Origin: Microbacterium protaetiae
GTDB taxonomy: Bacteria; Actinomycetota; Actinomycetes; Actinomycetales; Microbacteriaceae
DNA: 64,000 nucleotides
NCBI RefSeq assembly: GCF_004135285.1
Contig: NZ_CP035494.1
Coordinates: forward strand, 124,001 to 188,000
Reading direction: 5' to 3'
The notes under the pieces were generated by a model. That model ran no database searches. It saw only the letters and a list, made by a program, of their open reading frames with translations, and was not told the origin of the DNA. The translations under genes and the position numbers were made by a program. Below, piece after piece: positions 42,214 through 51,101 of the stretch; within the stretch, counting starts at the first letter, position 1, and each line of letters begins with the position of its first letter.

Positions 42214-43533
42214 CTATCCGCCCAGCAGCGTGATCGGGTTCACCAGGTCGGCGACGACGAGAACAGCGCTCATCGCGATGAGCGCAATCACCACGATGAA
42301 GGTCACCGGCACGAGACCGGTCGCGTCAACCGGCTTCGGCGGCGGGCGGCGGAACAGCTTCGCCCAGACCCGTTTGATGCCGTCCCACAGCGCCACCACG
42401 ACATGACCGCCGTCCAGTGGCAGCAGAGGCACCAGGTTGAACACGAACAGCGACACGTTCAGCGAGCCCAGCAGCAGCAGAAAGAACGACACCCGGTCGA
42501 GGATCGGCGCGTTCGACGATGCCGCCTCGCCGGCCAGCACCCCCACGCCCACCGGTGAGAGCGGGCTGTTCGGGTCGCGCTCACCACCGGTGACCATCGA
42601 GTGCACGACGCCGTAGAGCTTCTGCGGCAGCTGCACGATGATCCCGGCGACGGCGCCGACGTTCTGCGCCGCGGTCTGCGCGCCCGACAGAATCGGCTGA
42701 CGCACGTACTCGAGCTGAGAGGTGACTCCCGCGAAGCCGACCGTGTGCCCGTCGAACTCTCGCGCCGCGGGCGTGAGCATGAGCGTCTGCTCCGCTCCGT
42801 CGCGACGGACGAGAACCGGGATCGTCTCACCGGCGGATTTCTGAATGACCGCGGATGCCTCGGCGAAGGTCGACACCGCGGTGCCATCCACCGACACCAG
42901 CACGTCACCGACCTTGAATCCGGCTTCGGCGGCGGGAGAGGCGGGATCGGATGCCGCACAAGAGGTGGCCGTGGTGTCGGCCGGCAGGCACGCGCCGACC
43001 TGCGCGATAGTGGTGGTCGCCGTCTGCACGCCGATGCCGCTCAAGGCGATGGTGAAAAGCACGACCGCCAGAACCAGGTTCATGATCGGGCCGCCGAGCA
43101 TCACGATGATGCGCTTGTAGACGGGCAGCCGGTAGAACACGCGGGTATCGTCGTCGCCCTGCAACGTCTCGTCGTTGGCGGTGCGGGCGTCTTCGACCAT
43201 TGTCGCGAAGAATCCACCGCCGGCGCGCCCCGGGCGTGCCGCCTTTTTCGGGGAGGGCGGGTACATCCCGGCCATCGAGATGTAGCCGCCGAGCGGAATC
43301 GCCTTGACCCCGTACTCGGTCTCGCCCTTGCGACGCGACCAGACGGTCGGACCGAACCCGATCATGTATTGGCCGACGCGTACGCCGAACTTCTTCGCGG
43401 GCAGCAGATGGCCCATCTCGTGCAGGGCGATCGAGACGGCGAGCCCGACGAGCATCAAGACGATGCCGATGACGAAGGCGAGGACGGTCACGGCCCACAC
43501 GCTACCGGCAACGGCTTTGAGTATGCCGTGCAC
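42214..43533 (-). CDS. rseP: Site-2 protease, M50 family
   Basis: The 439-aa intramembrane zinc metalloprotease would cut membrane-anchored anti-sigma factors (Rip1/RseP type). The first helix carries SIALHEMGHLLPAKKFGVRVGQYMIGF (HExxH). A second helix pair follows IIVMLGGPIMNLVLAVVLFTIALSG, then a PDZ domain (AEAGFKVGDVLVSVDGTAVSTF), and the last metal ligand is in LVPLLPLDGGHVVVALW. The GTG at 43533 is the first start before the membrane helix; the longer frame to 43896 is antisense to the divergent gene. It is linked to ispG and dxr in most actinobacteria. Confidence 0.9.
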   Translation of the reverse strand: MHGILKAVAGSVWAVTVLAFVIGIVLMLVGLAVSIALHEMGHLLPAKKFGVRVGQYMIGFGPTVWSRRKGETEYGVKAIPLGGYISMAGMYPPSPKKAARPGRAGGGFFATMVEDARTANDETLQGDDDTRVFYRLPVYKRIIVMLGGPIMNLVLAVVLFTIALSGIGVQTATTTIAQVGACLPADTTATSCAASDPASPAAEAGFKVGDVLVSVDGTAVSTFAEASAVIQKSAGETIPVLVRRDGAEQTLMLTPAAREFDGHTVGFAGVTSQLEYVRQPILSGAQTAAQNVGAVAGIIVQLPQKLYGVVHSMVTGGERDPNSPLSPVGVGVLAGEAASSNAPILDRVSFFLLLLGSLNVSLFVFNLVPLLPLDGGHVVVALWDGIKRVWAKLFRRPPPKPVDATGLVPVTFIVVIALIAMSAVLVVADLVNPITLLGG

Positions 43534-43548
43534 GTCTACGCTGGGGGT

Positions 43549-44133
43549 GTGGATCGTGTCACCGCCAGGCAGCTGCGCGCACTGCGCGGCGTCGTGGCGT
43601 CGGCGATCACTGTGCTGCTGGCCGCCACCGCGCACACGGTCGCCGGCGGTGGTGCGCCCGCACCGCTGCTGCTCGTGGCCGCGGCGATGCTGGCCGCTCC
43701 TCCCGCGGTGCTGCTGGTGGGCCGCCGGCCGTCGGTGCTGCGCACCTCGACGGCGGTGCTGGCCGCGCAGGCGGTGTTCCACGGCGTGTTCGCCCTCTTC
43801 GGCGGCCCGTCGACGGTCACATTCGTCACGCCCGTGGGTGCGCACGTGCATTCGGCGCAGATGGTGGCCACCGGCACGCATGCTATGACGCCTCACTCGA
43901 TGTCAGCAGCGCACGTGATCGCGGCGCTGGTGACCGTCGTCGTGCTGCACCGCGGCGAGTGGATGCTGCGCGCGGCGGGCCGCGGCATCCATCGCCTTCT
44001 TCCGCTGCGTCGGGCCCGCGTGCCACGTCCGTCGTCGGTGCGCGCCGTGCGCGCGACGTTCGCCGCGCCCGCACTGCGCGCGGTGCTGCTGGTGTGCAGC
44101 GTCGGGCGGCGCGGACCGCCGGCGCTCGTCTGA
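43549..44133 (+). CDS. His/Met-containing membrane protein next to YcnI
   Basis: The 194-aa protein has four or so hydrophobic segments (VVASAITVLLAATAHTVAGG, PAPLLLVAAAMLAAPPAVLLVG, VLAAQAVFHGVFALFGG, HVIAALVTVVVLHRG). Between the third and fourth is a loop rich in His and Met (HVHSAQMVATGTHAMTPHSMSAAH), a composition typical of copper-handling proteins. The GTG at 43549 is 15 bp from the divergent rseP start. It precedes the YcnI gene by 105 bp on the same strand, so a joint role in copper acquisition is likely but inferred. Confidence 0.65.
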   Translation: MDRVTARQLRALRGVVASAITVLLAATAHTVAGGGAPAPLLLVAAAMLAAPPAVLLVGRRPSVLRTSTAVLAAQAVFHGVFALFGGPSTVTFVTPVGAHVHSAQMVATGTHAMTPHSMSAAHVIAALVTVVVLHRGEWMLRAAGRGIHRLLPLRRARVPRPSSVRAVRATFAAPALRAVLLVCSVGRRGPPALV

Positions 44134-44238
44134 CACCCCTCTCCCTGTGGCATCGCGCGCCGTGCGGCCGTCATCGTGACGGCCCGGCGGGCGAGCGCAC
44201 CCTCTCGCGCGCACGCGCACCGACTCGAAAGATCTCTC

Positions 44239-44886
44239 ATGACCCGTTCTCGTTCTCCCCTCCCGATTCGCCTCGCCATCGGCGCAGCCGCCGGCGCGGC
44301 CCTGGTGCTGGGCGTTCCGTTGGCCGCCTCGGCGCACGTCGAGGTCGATCCGACAGACGCGCCCGCCGGCGCCACGACACCGCTGACGTTCGGCTTCCAT
44401 CACGGCTGCGACGATTCACCCACGCGGTCGCTGACCATCACCATCCCCGACGGCGTCGGCAACGCCACCCCCGTGTACCAGGGCGGCTGGAGCATCCAGC
44501 GCACCCTCGGCGACAACGGCGTGCCCACCTCGATCACCTTCACGGCCGACAGCCCGGTTGAGACCGGGATCGCGGCATCCGTGTCGCTGGACGTCCTGTT
44601 CGACACCTCGGCCAAGGGCACCACGCTCGCGTTCCCGGTCGAGCAGACCTGCGTGAGCGGATCCACATCGTGGAGCGAGGTTCCGGCGAAGGGGCAGACC
44701 CGCGACGACCTGGACACGCCGGCTCCGACCGTGACGGTCGGCGCTGCGGATGCCGCGGCCGAGGCCCCTGCCGCGGCGACCGCCGACCCGCTCGCGCGGT
44801 GGCTTGCCGGCGGTGGACTCGTCGCCGGCGTCGCCGGGCTCGTGGTGGCCCTGATCGGGCGGGGGCGGCGCCGTCAGATGAGATGA
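44239..44886 (+). CDS. YcnI-family (DUF1775) copper-binding protein
   Basis: The 215-aa exported protein has a signal peptide (AIGAAAGAALVLGVPLAASA) cut before HVEVDP. The new N-terminal His is the copper-brace ligand of YcnI proteins. The DUF1775 domain follows: APAGATTPLTFGFHHGCDDSPTRSLTITIPDGVGNATPVYQGGW and FPVEQTCVSGSTSWSEVP. An Ala-rich linker and a C-terminal membrane helix (WLAGGGLVAGVAGLVVALIGRGRRR) anchor it. The ATG at 44239 was chosen because the signal peptide begins right after it. Confidence 0.88.
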   Translation: MTRSRSPLPIRLAIGAAAGAALVLGVPLAASAHVEVDPTDAPAGATTPLTFGFHHGCDDSPTRSLTITIPDGVGNATPVYQGGWSIQRTLGDNGVPTSITFTADSPVETGIAASVSLDVLFDTSAKGTTLAFPVEQTCVSGSTSWSEVPAKGQTRDDLDTPAPTVTVGAADAAAEAPAAATADPLARWLAGGGLVAGVAGLVVALIGRGRRRQMR

Positions 44887-44896
44887 TGGACCAGCT

Positions 44897-46549
44897 ATGA
44901 GCAGCGCCGATTCCGCCCCCGCCAACCTGCCGCCCGTGTTGCGGCCGGAGCACCCACCCGTCCGTGCCCTGACCGAGCTCGCCGCCCGTTTCGGCGGCGA
45001 GCTGCGCGGCGACGCCGACGGCGTCACGCTGTCGGGAATCACCCTCGCCACAGCCGACCTGCGCCCCGGCGAGGCGTTCGTCGCGATTCGGGGCGTCAAC
45101 CGCCATGGTGCGGAGTTCGCGGCCGCGGCCGCTGCCGCCGGTGCGGTGGCAGTGATCACGGATGCGGCGGGGGCGGTACCGGCCGCCGACGCCGGCGTGC
45201 CCCTGGTCGTCGTCGACGATCCGCGCGCACGGCTCGGCGAGATCTCGGCATGGGTCTACGGCACCGGTGCGAATGATGAGCTGCCGCTGCTGCTGGGCAC
45301 CACGGGAACCAACGGCAAGACGAGCGTGTCGCATCTGCTGGAGGGGATTCTCGCCCAGCTGGGCGTGGTCACCGGCCTGTCGTCGACCGCCGAACGGCAC
45401 ATCGCCGGTGATGTCATCGTGTCGCGATTGACCACACCCGAGGCATCCGAATTCCACGCCCTGCTCGCCTTGATGCGCGAGCGCGGCGTCGAGGCCGTCG
45501 CCGTCGAGGTGAGTGCGCAGGCGCTGAGCCGTCACCGCGTCGACGGGCTGATGTTCGACGTCGCCGCGTTCACGAACCTCAGCCACGATCACCTCGACGA
45601 CTACGCCGACATGCGGGAGTACTTCGAGGCGAAGCTTCCGCTGTTTTCCGCCGATCGCGCGCGGCGCGCGGTGATCTGCCTCGACTCGGCAGCGGGGGCG
45701 GATGTCGCGGCCCGGTGCGAGGTGCCGTACGAGACCATCGTCACCCCCGACATCGCCGTCGACCCGACCGCCGACGCCGACTGGCGCGTCACGATCGTCG
45801 AGGAGCGCCAGGACGGCACCGTGTTCACCCTGACCGCCCGCGACGGCCGCGCCCTGACCACCGTCGTCCCGACGATCGGCCGGCACATGGCCGCCAACGC
45901 GGGACTCGCGATCGTGATGGCGCTGCAGGCCGGGTACGCGTGGGAGCGCCTGGCCGCCGCGCTCGACGGCGGTCGTATCGACGCCTATCTGCCCGGGCGC
46001 ACGCAGCTGGTCTCGGGCGCGCAGGGTCCCGCGATCTACGTGGACTTCGGGCACTCCCCCGACGCCTTCGAGAAGACGCTCGCCGCGGTGCGACGCGTCA
46101 CCCCCGGCAAGGTCGTGATGCTCTTCGGCGCCGACGGCGACCGTGACGCGACCAAGCGCTTCGACATGGCGCGCACCGCGGTGGAAGGCAGCGACATCCT
46201 CGTGGTCACCGACCACCATCCGCGTTTCGAGGACCCCGACTCGATCCGCGCGACCCTGGTTGCCGGCGCGCGCGCGGCGCGACCCGATGCCGAGATCCAC
46301 GAGTATTCGCCGCCCGAGCGTGCCATCCGTGAGACCGTGAAACTCGTCACAGACGGCGACGCCGTGCTGTGGGCGGGGCCGGGCCATCAGGACTACCGCG
46401 ACATCCGCGGGCGCCGCGCGCCGTACTCGGCGCGCGAGCTGGCCCGCCGCGCGCTGCGCGACGCCGGCTGGCCGGTGCCCGACCCGGTGTGGCCGGTGCC
46501 GTATCCCGACGACGCCACCCCCGCGTCAGACCCCGAGCGCCCGGCCTGA
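44897..46549 (+). CDS. Mur ligase family protein (MurE-like)
   Basis: The 550-aa ATP-dependent ligase has an N-terminal UDP-binding-like domain, the P-loop LLLGTTGTNGKTSVSHLLEG, VEVSAQALSRHRVDGLMFDVAAFTNLSHDHLDDY, the third-domain YVDFGHSPDAFEKTLAAVR, and MLFGADGDRDATKRFDMARTA. The DAP-selecting DNPR motif of MurE is altered to DHHPR (VVTDHHPRFEDPDSIRATL). The gene is not in a cell-division cluster. It starts 10 bp after YcnI. It could be a second MurE with other substrate use; the product is uncertain. Confidence 0.8.
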   Translation: MSSADSAPANLPPVLRPEHPPVRALTELAARFGGELRGDADGVTLSGITLATADLRPGEAFVAIRGVNRHGAEFAAAAAAAGAVAVITDAAGAVPAADAGVPLVVVDDPRARLGEISAWVYGTGANDELPLLLGTTGTNGKTSVSHLLEGILAQLGVVTGLSSTAERHIAGDVIVSRLTTPEASEFHALLALMRERGVEAVAVEVSAQALSRHRVDGLMFDVAAFTNLSHDHLDDYADMREYFEAKLPLFSADRARRAVICLDSAAGADVAARCEVPYETIVTPDIAVDPTADADWRVTIVEERQDGTVFTLTARDGRALTTVVPTIGRHMAANAGLAIVMALQAGYAWERLAAALDGGRIDAYLPGRTQLVSGAQGPAIYVDFGHSPDAFEKTLAAVRRVTPGKVVMLFGADGDRDATKRFDMARTAVEGSDILVVTDHHPRFEDPDSIRATLVAGARAARPDAEIHEYSPPERAIRETVKLVTDGDAVLWAGPGHQDYRDIRGRRAPYSARELARRALRDAGWPVPDPVWPVPYPDDATPASDPERPA

Positions 46550-46619
46550 GCGCCCGGCGCGCGGCGGCGCGAGCGCGATGCGTCAACATTCCCTCCCCGT
46601 CTCGGACGCCGCACCTTCA

Positions 46620-47171
46620 GTCGTCACAAATGGCCCCCTCAACGCAACGCAAGGGGCCACATGCGACGACCCAACGTTGCCGCAGGCCGCAGGCGTGCCG
46701 GGCGCGGCATCCACAATCCGTCCCCGTCTCGGACGCCCCACCTTCAGTCGTCACATGTGGCCCCCGCCACGCCCCGCAAGGGGCCATATGCGACGACCCA
46801 ACGTTGCCGCAGGCCGCAGGCCGCAGGCGCGGCATCCATAACCCGTCCCCGTCTCGGACGCCCCACCTTCAGTCGTCACAAATGGCCCCTTCAACGCAGC
46901 GCAAGGGGCCATACGCGACGACCCAACACCGCACCCGAAACCTTCGCCCCGCAAGGGGCCATATGCGACGACCCAACAGCGGCGACCGGGCGATTCGCCG
47001 GCGCGGCATCCATAACCCGTCCCCCCTCTTGGACGCCCCACCTTCAGTCGTCACATGTGGCCCCCTCCACGCAGCGCAAGGGGCCATATGCGACGACCCA
47101 ACACCGCACCCAAACATTCAGTCGTCACAAATGGCCCCCTCAACGCAACGCAAGGGGCCATATGCGACGAC
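46620..47171. repeat. Array of five full and one half palindromic elements
   Basis: Each unit of 51 bp starts GTCGTCACAnnTGGCCCC and ends GGGGCCATATGCGACGAC, forming a long stem with an internal bulge and a 13-15-nt variable loop. Units lie at 46620, 46747, 46872, 47047 and 47121, plus a half unit at 46947-46973. They are separated by tracts of ccgcaggccgcagg and ggcatccataacccgtcc. The array occupies the 727-bp gap between the MurE-like gene and dxr, which hold opposite orientation and converge. It is REP/BIME-like, with no gene inside. Confidence 0.88.
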
Positions 47172-47276
47172 CCAACGTCGCCGCAGGCCGCAGGCCGGCA
47201 CCCAGGCAGCGCGCCGCGCCGCCGCGCAGCGCCGGCACCCAGGCCGCACGCGGCGCGCCGCCACCCAGACCGCGGC

Positions 47277-48359
47277 TCAGGCCGCGCCGATGAACCTGTC
47301 GGCGCTCTCGCGCGCCCAGCGCTCGGCCTCGGCGAGGCTGTCTCGGTCGACGACGGCCGGCGCGTCGTGCTGCTCGACGACGCGCCGCACGGTGTCGACG
47401 ATGCCCAGGAACGACAGACGCCGCTCATGGAACGCGTCGACGGCCTGCTCGTTGGCCGCGTTGAACACCGCCGGATACGTTCCGCCGGCCCGGCCCACCT
47501 GCTTGGCCAGCCCCACGGCGGGGAACGCATCGTCGTCGAGGGGCTCGAAGCTCCAGTGGGATGCCACGGTCCAGTCCAGCGGCCAGCCGACGCCACCGAT
47601 CCGATGCGGCCAGTCAAGACCGAGTGAGATCGGCAGCCGCATGTCGGGCGGCGATGCCTGCGCGATGGTGGATCCGTCGATGAACTCGACCATGGAGTGC
47701 ACGATCGACTGCGGGTGCACGACCACGTCGATGCGGTCGTAGGGCACATCGAACAGCAGGTGCGCCTCGATGATCTCGAGGCCTTTGTTCACGAGCGTCG
47801 CCGAGTTCGTGGTGACGACCCGCCCCATGTTCCAGGTCGGATGAGCAAGAGCCTGGGCGGGGGTGACCTGCTGCAGCTGCGCTCGGCTGCGGCCGCGGAA
47901 CGGTCCGCCCGAGGCCGTCAGAACGAGCCGCCGCACCTCAGCCTGCTCCCCCGCCCGCAACCCCTGCGCTATCGCCGAGTGCTCGGAATCGACGGGGACG
48001 ATCTGTCCGGGCGCCGCGAGCGCCGTGACCAGGTCGCCGCCCACGATGAGCGACTCCTTGTTGGCCAGCGCGAGCGTGCGGCCGGTCTCGAGCGCGGCCA
48101 GGGTCGGCCCCAGCCCCACCGACCCGGTGATGCCGTTGAGCACGACATCGGCCTCGACATCGCGCACCAGCTGCTCGGCTTCGGCGGCGCCCAGCGCGGT
48201 GTGCTCGACACCGAACTCCGCAGCTTGGGCGGCAACGGCATCCCGGTCATGCCCCACGGCAAGTCCCACTACCTCGAATCGCCGCGGATTCGAGCGGATG
48301 ACATCCAACGCCTGCGTGCCGATCGAACCGGTGGACCCGAGAACCAGGACGCGTCGCAT
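47277..48359 (-). CDS. dxr: 1-deoxy-D-xylulose 5-phosphate reductoisomerase
   Basis: Dxr makes methylerythritol phosphate from DXP with NADPH, the second MEP step. The 360-aa protein has the NADPH loop [56 protein letters not shown] (metal Asp/Glu), [10 protein letters not shown] and [44 protein letters not shown] completes the active site, with a C-terminal helical domain. Length is slightly short but normal. The ATG at 48359 is the only start. ispG lies 7.3 kb downstream on the same strand. Confidence 0.96.
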   Translation of the reverse strand: MRRVLVLGSTGSIGTQALDVIRSNPRRFEVVGLAVGHDRDAVAAQAAEFGVEHTALGAAEAEQLVRDVEADVVLNGITGSVGLGPTLAALETGRTLALANKESLIVGGDLVTALAAPGQIVPVDSEHSAIAQGLRAGEQAEVRRLVLTASGGPFRGRSRAQLQQVTPAQALAHPTWNMGRVVTTNSATLVNKGLEIIEAHLLFDVPYDRIDVVVHPQSIVHSMVEFIDGSTIAQASPPDMRLPISLGLDWPHRIGGVGWPLDWTVASHWSFEPLDDDAFPAVGLAKQVGRAGGTYPAVFNAANEQAVDAFHERRLSFLGIVDTVRRVVEQHDAPAVVDRDSLAEAERWARESADRFIGAA

Positions 48360-48406
48360 GGTCTCACTCTAGGCGTCGATAGACTCGCGACAGCGAGAGG
48401 AAGCGC

Positions 48407-50032
48407 ATGGAACAGCTCGGAGTCAGCGTCGTCGTCCCCATCTACAACCCTGGCCCGTTCGTCCGTCCTCTTCTGGACTGCCTCGACGCGCAAGAATCGG
48501 TCACCGACGGGTTCGAGGCCATCTTCGTCGACGATGGCAGCACGGATGCGACACCGTCGCTGTTGGACCACTGGTGTGCGGCACGCGAGTGGGCACGCGT
48601 CATCCATCAGCCCAACTCGGGCTGGCCGAGCAAGCCCCGCAACGTCGGGATCGCCGCAGCACGCGGCGAGTTCATCTTCTTCGTCGACCAGGACGACCGG
48701 CTCGCCGACGATGCCCTGGCCCGCATGGTGGGCTTCGCGCGCGAGCACGAGAGCGACGTCATCCTCGGGCGCATGGTCAGCGCCGGGCGCAAGGTGCCGG
48801 CGGCCCTGTTCCGACGCACCGTGCCCGACGCTTGGCCGCCCGAGGTGCCGCTGGCCTCGAGCATGACGCCGCACGCCATGTTCCGGCGCTCGTTCCTCGA
48901 CGCGCATGGCCTGCGGTTCGATGAACGGGCGCGCCGCCTTGAAGACCACCTCTTCTTGTCGGCCGCGTACACGGCCGCCCGGCGCGTGTCGATCTACGCC
49001 GACAGCCCGGTCTACATCCATGTCGCCCGCACCGATGGCGGTGGTGCGGGATACGCCCGCTACGACCCGCACGACTACTACCGCGACCTCGCCCGCGCGA
49101 TCGGCACGATCGTCGACGCCGTGCCGGCCGGCCGCGCGCGCGACGCGTTCCTGGCGCGCTGGGTGCGCAGAGAACTCGTCGGCCGGCTGCGCTCCGATGC
49201 CGTGCGCTGGCTGCCACCCCAGCGCCGCGACGCGTTCTTCACCGCGGTGCGCGAGACGATGCTCTCCGCGCTGCCCGAAGACACCGTGCGCCGCCTGCCG
49301 GCGGTGTGGCGCTGGCCGGCCGCGCTCGCGCTCGAGGCCACCCCCGACGAGTTCTTGCGCGCCGACGACCGTCTCACCACGACGGTGCGCGCCCGGGCGC
49401 AGAACGTTTCCATCGAGACGCTGTTGGCTCGGGATGTCGCAGCCGACACCCTCGCGCGCGCACGCGAGCACCTCGCCCCCGACGAGCCGGTGCCCCTCGC
49501 GCGGATGGCGGCCGGGCGCTCCCGGGCGCTGTGGCGGCGGGTCCAGCTCACCGGCCTGCGCGCGCTCGGCCGCACCGGAGGATCCCTGCACGCCCGCCTG
49601 GTCGCGTGGGGGCGCACTCCGATCGTGTTCGCACGTCAGGCGTGCGCGGTCGCCGCGCCGGTGGCCGCTGTCGCGGCATCCGCGGCCGCCATCGCTGGGT
49701 GGGGGGCGGCCGCTCCCGTGCTGGTCGCGGCGGCGGGAATCATGACGACGTTCCTGGCCGTACGGTCGACCTCGGGCTGGCCGACAGCGTGCCGACTCGG
49801 TCTCGCGCTGGTGCCCGCCGCTATCCTGTCCGCCGGATCAGCGCCGGGTATCGCCGCCGTCGTGGTCACCGCCGGCCTCATCGGGGCCGCGTGGGCCGCC
49901 GACCACCGGGCCCGGCGCACAGACGTGCGTGCGCACGCGGGTGCACGGGCGTGGTCGCGCCCGGGGTGGATAGCGGCGGCCACTGCCGTGCTGGCCGCGG
50001 TCGAGGTCGCCCTGACCGCGGTGCTGGCCTGA
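48407..50032 (+). CDS. Family 2 glycosyltransferase with C-terminal membrane segments
   Basis: The 541-aa protein has an N-terminal GT-A domain of about 250 residues (VSVVVPIYNPGPFVRPLLDCL, FEAIFVDDGSTDATPSLLD, GWPSKPRNVGIAAARGEFIFFVDQDDRLADDAL with the D-x-D metal site, and a late EDHLFLSAAY). A helical middle follows and ends in four or so hydrophobic helices (AVAAPVAAVAASAAAIAGWG, AAPVLVAAAGIMTTFLAV). It probably adds a sugar to a cell-envelope polymer or lipid. It is divergent from dxr, 47 bp away. Confidence 0.85.
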   Translation: MEQLGVSVVVPIYNPGPFVRPLLDCLDAQESVTDGFEAIFVDDGSTDATPSLLDHWCAAREWARVIHQPNSGWPSKPRNVGIAAARGEFIFFVDQDDRLADDALARMVGFAREHESDVILGRMVSAGRKVPAALFRRTVPDAWPPEVPLASSMTPHAMFRRSFLDAHGLRFDERARRLEDHLFLSAAYTAARRVSIYADSPVYIHVARTDGGGAGYARYDPHDYYRDLARAIGTIVDAVPAGRARDAFLARWVRRELVGRLRSDAVRWLPPQRRDAFFTAVRETMLSALPEDTVRRLPAVWRWPAALALEATPDEFLRADDRLTTTVRARAQNVSIETLLARDVAADTLARAREHLAPDEPVPLARMAAGRSRALWRRVQLTGLRALGRTGGSLHARLVAWGRTPIVFARQACAVAAPVAAVAASAAAIAGWGAAAPVLVAAAGIMTTFLAVRSTSGWPTACRLGLALVPAAILSAGSAPGIAAVVVTAGLIGAAWAADHRARRTDVRAHAGARAWSRPGWIAAATAVLAAVEVALTAVLA

Positions 50033-50033
50033 G

Positions 50034-50978
50034 CTACGACGCCTTCTGCACGCCGATGATGTCGATGACGAACACCAGCGTCTGACCGGTCAGGTCGTCA
50101 TCGTTGATCTCGCCCTCGCCGTAGGCCGACGACGGCGGCAGTACAGCCACGACCTGTGAGCCGACGGTCTCGCCTTCGATCGCCTTGCTGAAGCCGTCAA
50201 CGACGCCCGTGCCCACCTGCTGCACGGTGAAGGGCGTGCTGCCCCAGCTCTTGTCGAAGGTCTTCTTTGAGTTCCACGACACGCCGTAGTACTGCACGAG
50301 CACGGCGTCACCCTCTGCGACCTTCACGCCGTCGCCCTTCTTCAGGGTCTCCTTCGCGAACTTCGTCGGCATGTCGCCGCTGGGAAGCGTGACCGACGGG
50401 GTGCCGTCGGAGGCCAGCTTGACGGTGGGGAAGCCGGCCTTGGGCTCTTGCGCCGTACCCCAGGCGGCTGTCGGGACGACCTTGAGCACGTCGAGCACAT
50501 CGACGGTGGCCGGGTAGTCCTCGTCGCCGGGCATGGTCGCCACGACGCGGCTGCCCACCGAGGCGCAGCCGAGTACCTGGCCGAGGGTGCTGGTGGCCGA
50601 GACCTGCTGGGGCAGAAGGCTGCCTTCGGTCTGGCCGATCGCGCCGTTCTTGTCGCCGCTTTCGGCGTTGAACTCGGTCAGGGCGAACTGGATGAAATCG
50701 CCAGAGCTGATCTTGTCGCCGTCACCCTTCTTGACCACTGTGCTCTGCAGGTCGGTGATCTCAAGCGGAGTGTCGAAGCTGACCTTGGCCTCTTTGCCGA
50801 CCTCGCCGGTCACCTTCACCGCGTCAGACGACGTGCCCGAGGCCACCTGCGCCGTGCATAGGTCGGGGGCAGCCGTGCTCGTCGGCGTGGCGTCGGCCTT
50901 CGGCTGCGACGAACAGCCGACCAGCGACAGCGCAGCCAGCGCGACGACGGACAGGGCGATGATGGGGCGGTTACGCAC
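50034..50978 (-). CDS. FKBP-type peptidyl-prolyl isomerase lipoprotein
   Basis: The 314-aa secreted lipoprotein starts at GTG 50978 with a signal peptide (IIALSVVALAALSLVGC) whose lipobox LVGC marks lipidation and anchoring outside the membrane. Two FKBP-like domains follow. The second is the more complete: VKVAEGDAVLVQYYGVSWNSKKTFDKSWG, FTVQQVGTGVVDGFSKAIEGETVGSQVVAVLPPSSAYGEGE and LVFVIDIIGV. The first, degenerate repeat has DFIQFALTEFNAESGDK and GSRVVATMPGD. It assists folding of exported proteins. It is convergent with the glycosyltransferase gene. Confidence 0.9.
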   Translation of the reverse strand: MRNRPIIALSVVALAALSLVGCSSQPKADATPTSTAAPDLCTAQVASGTSSDAVKVTGEVGKEAKVSFDTPLEITDLQSTVVKKGDGDKISSGDFIQFALTEFNAESGDKNGAIGQTEGSLLPQQVSATSTLGQVLGCASVGSRVVATMPGDEDYPATVDVLDVLKVVPTAAWGTAQEPKAGFPTVKLASDGTPSVTLPSGDMPTKFAKETLKKGDGVKVAEGDAVLVQYYGVSWNSKKTFDKSWGSTPFTVQQVGTGVVDGFSKAIEGETVGSQVVAVLPPSSAYGEGEINDDDLTGQTLVFVIDIIGVQKAS

Positions 50979-51101
50979 AGAAAACCTCGAGCTCTCGGGG
51001 GCGGAACCTCCATCTTCGCGCACTTTCCAAAGACCAAGCTGAGAGTCGGGGATGCCGCGGGCATGCCCGGTGCGGAATGAAAACGGCAGTACCCTCGATA
51101 G

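Noticed and set aside
46620..47171. CRISPR array or tandem gene fragment
   Set aside because: Units are hairpins of 51 bp with variable loops and irregular spacing; no spacers of uniform length and no cas gene.
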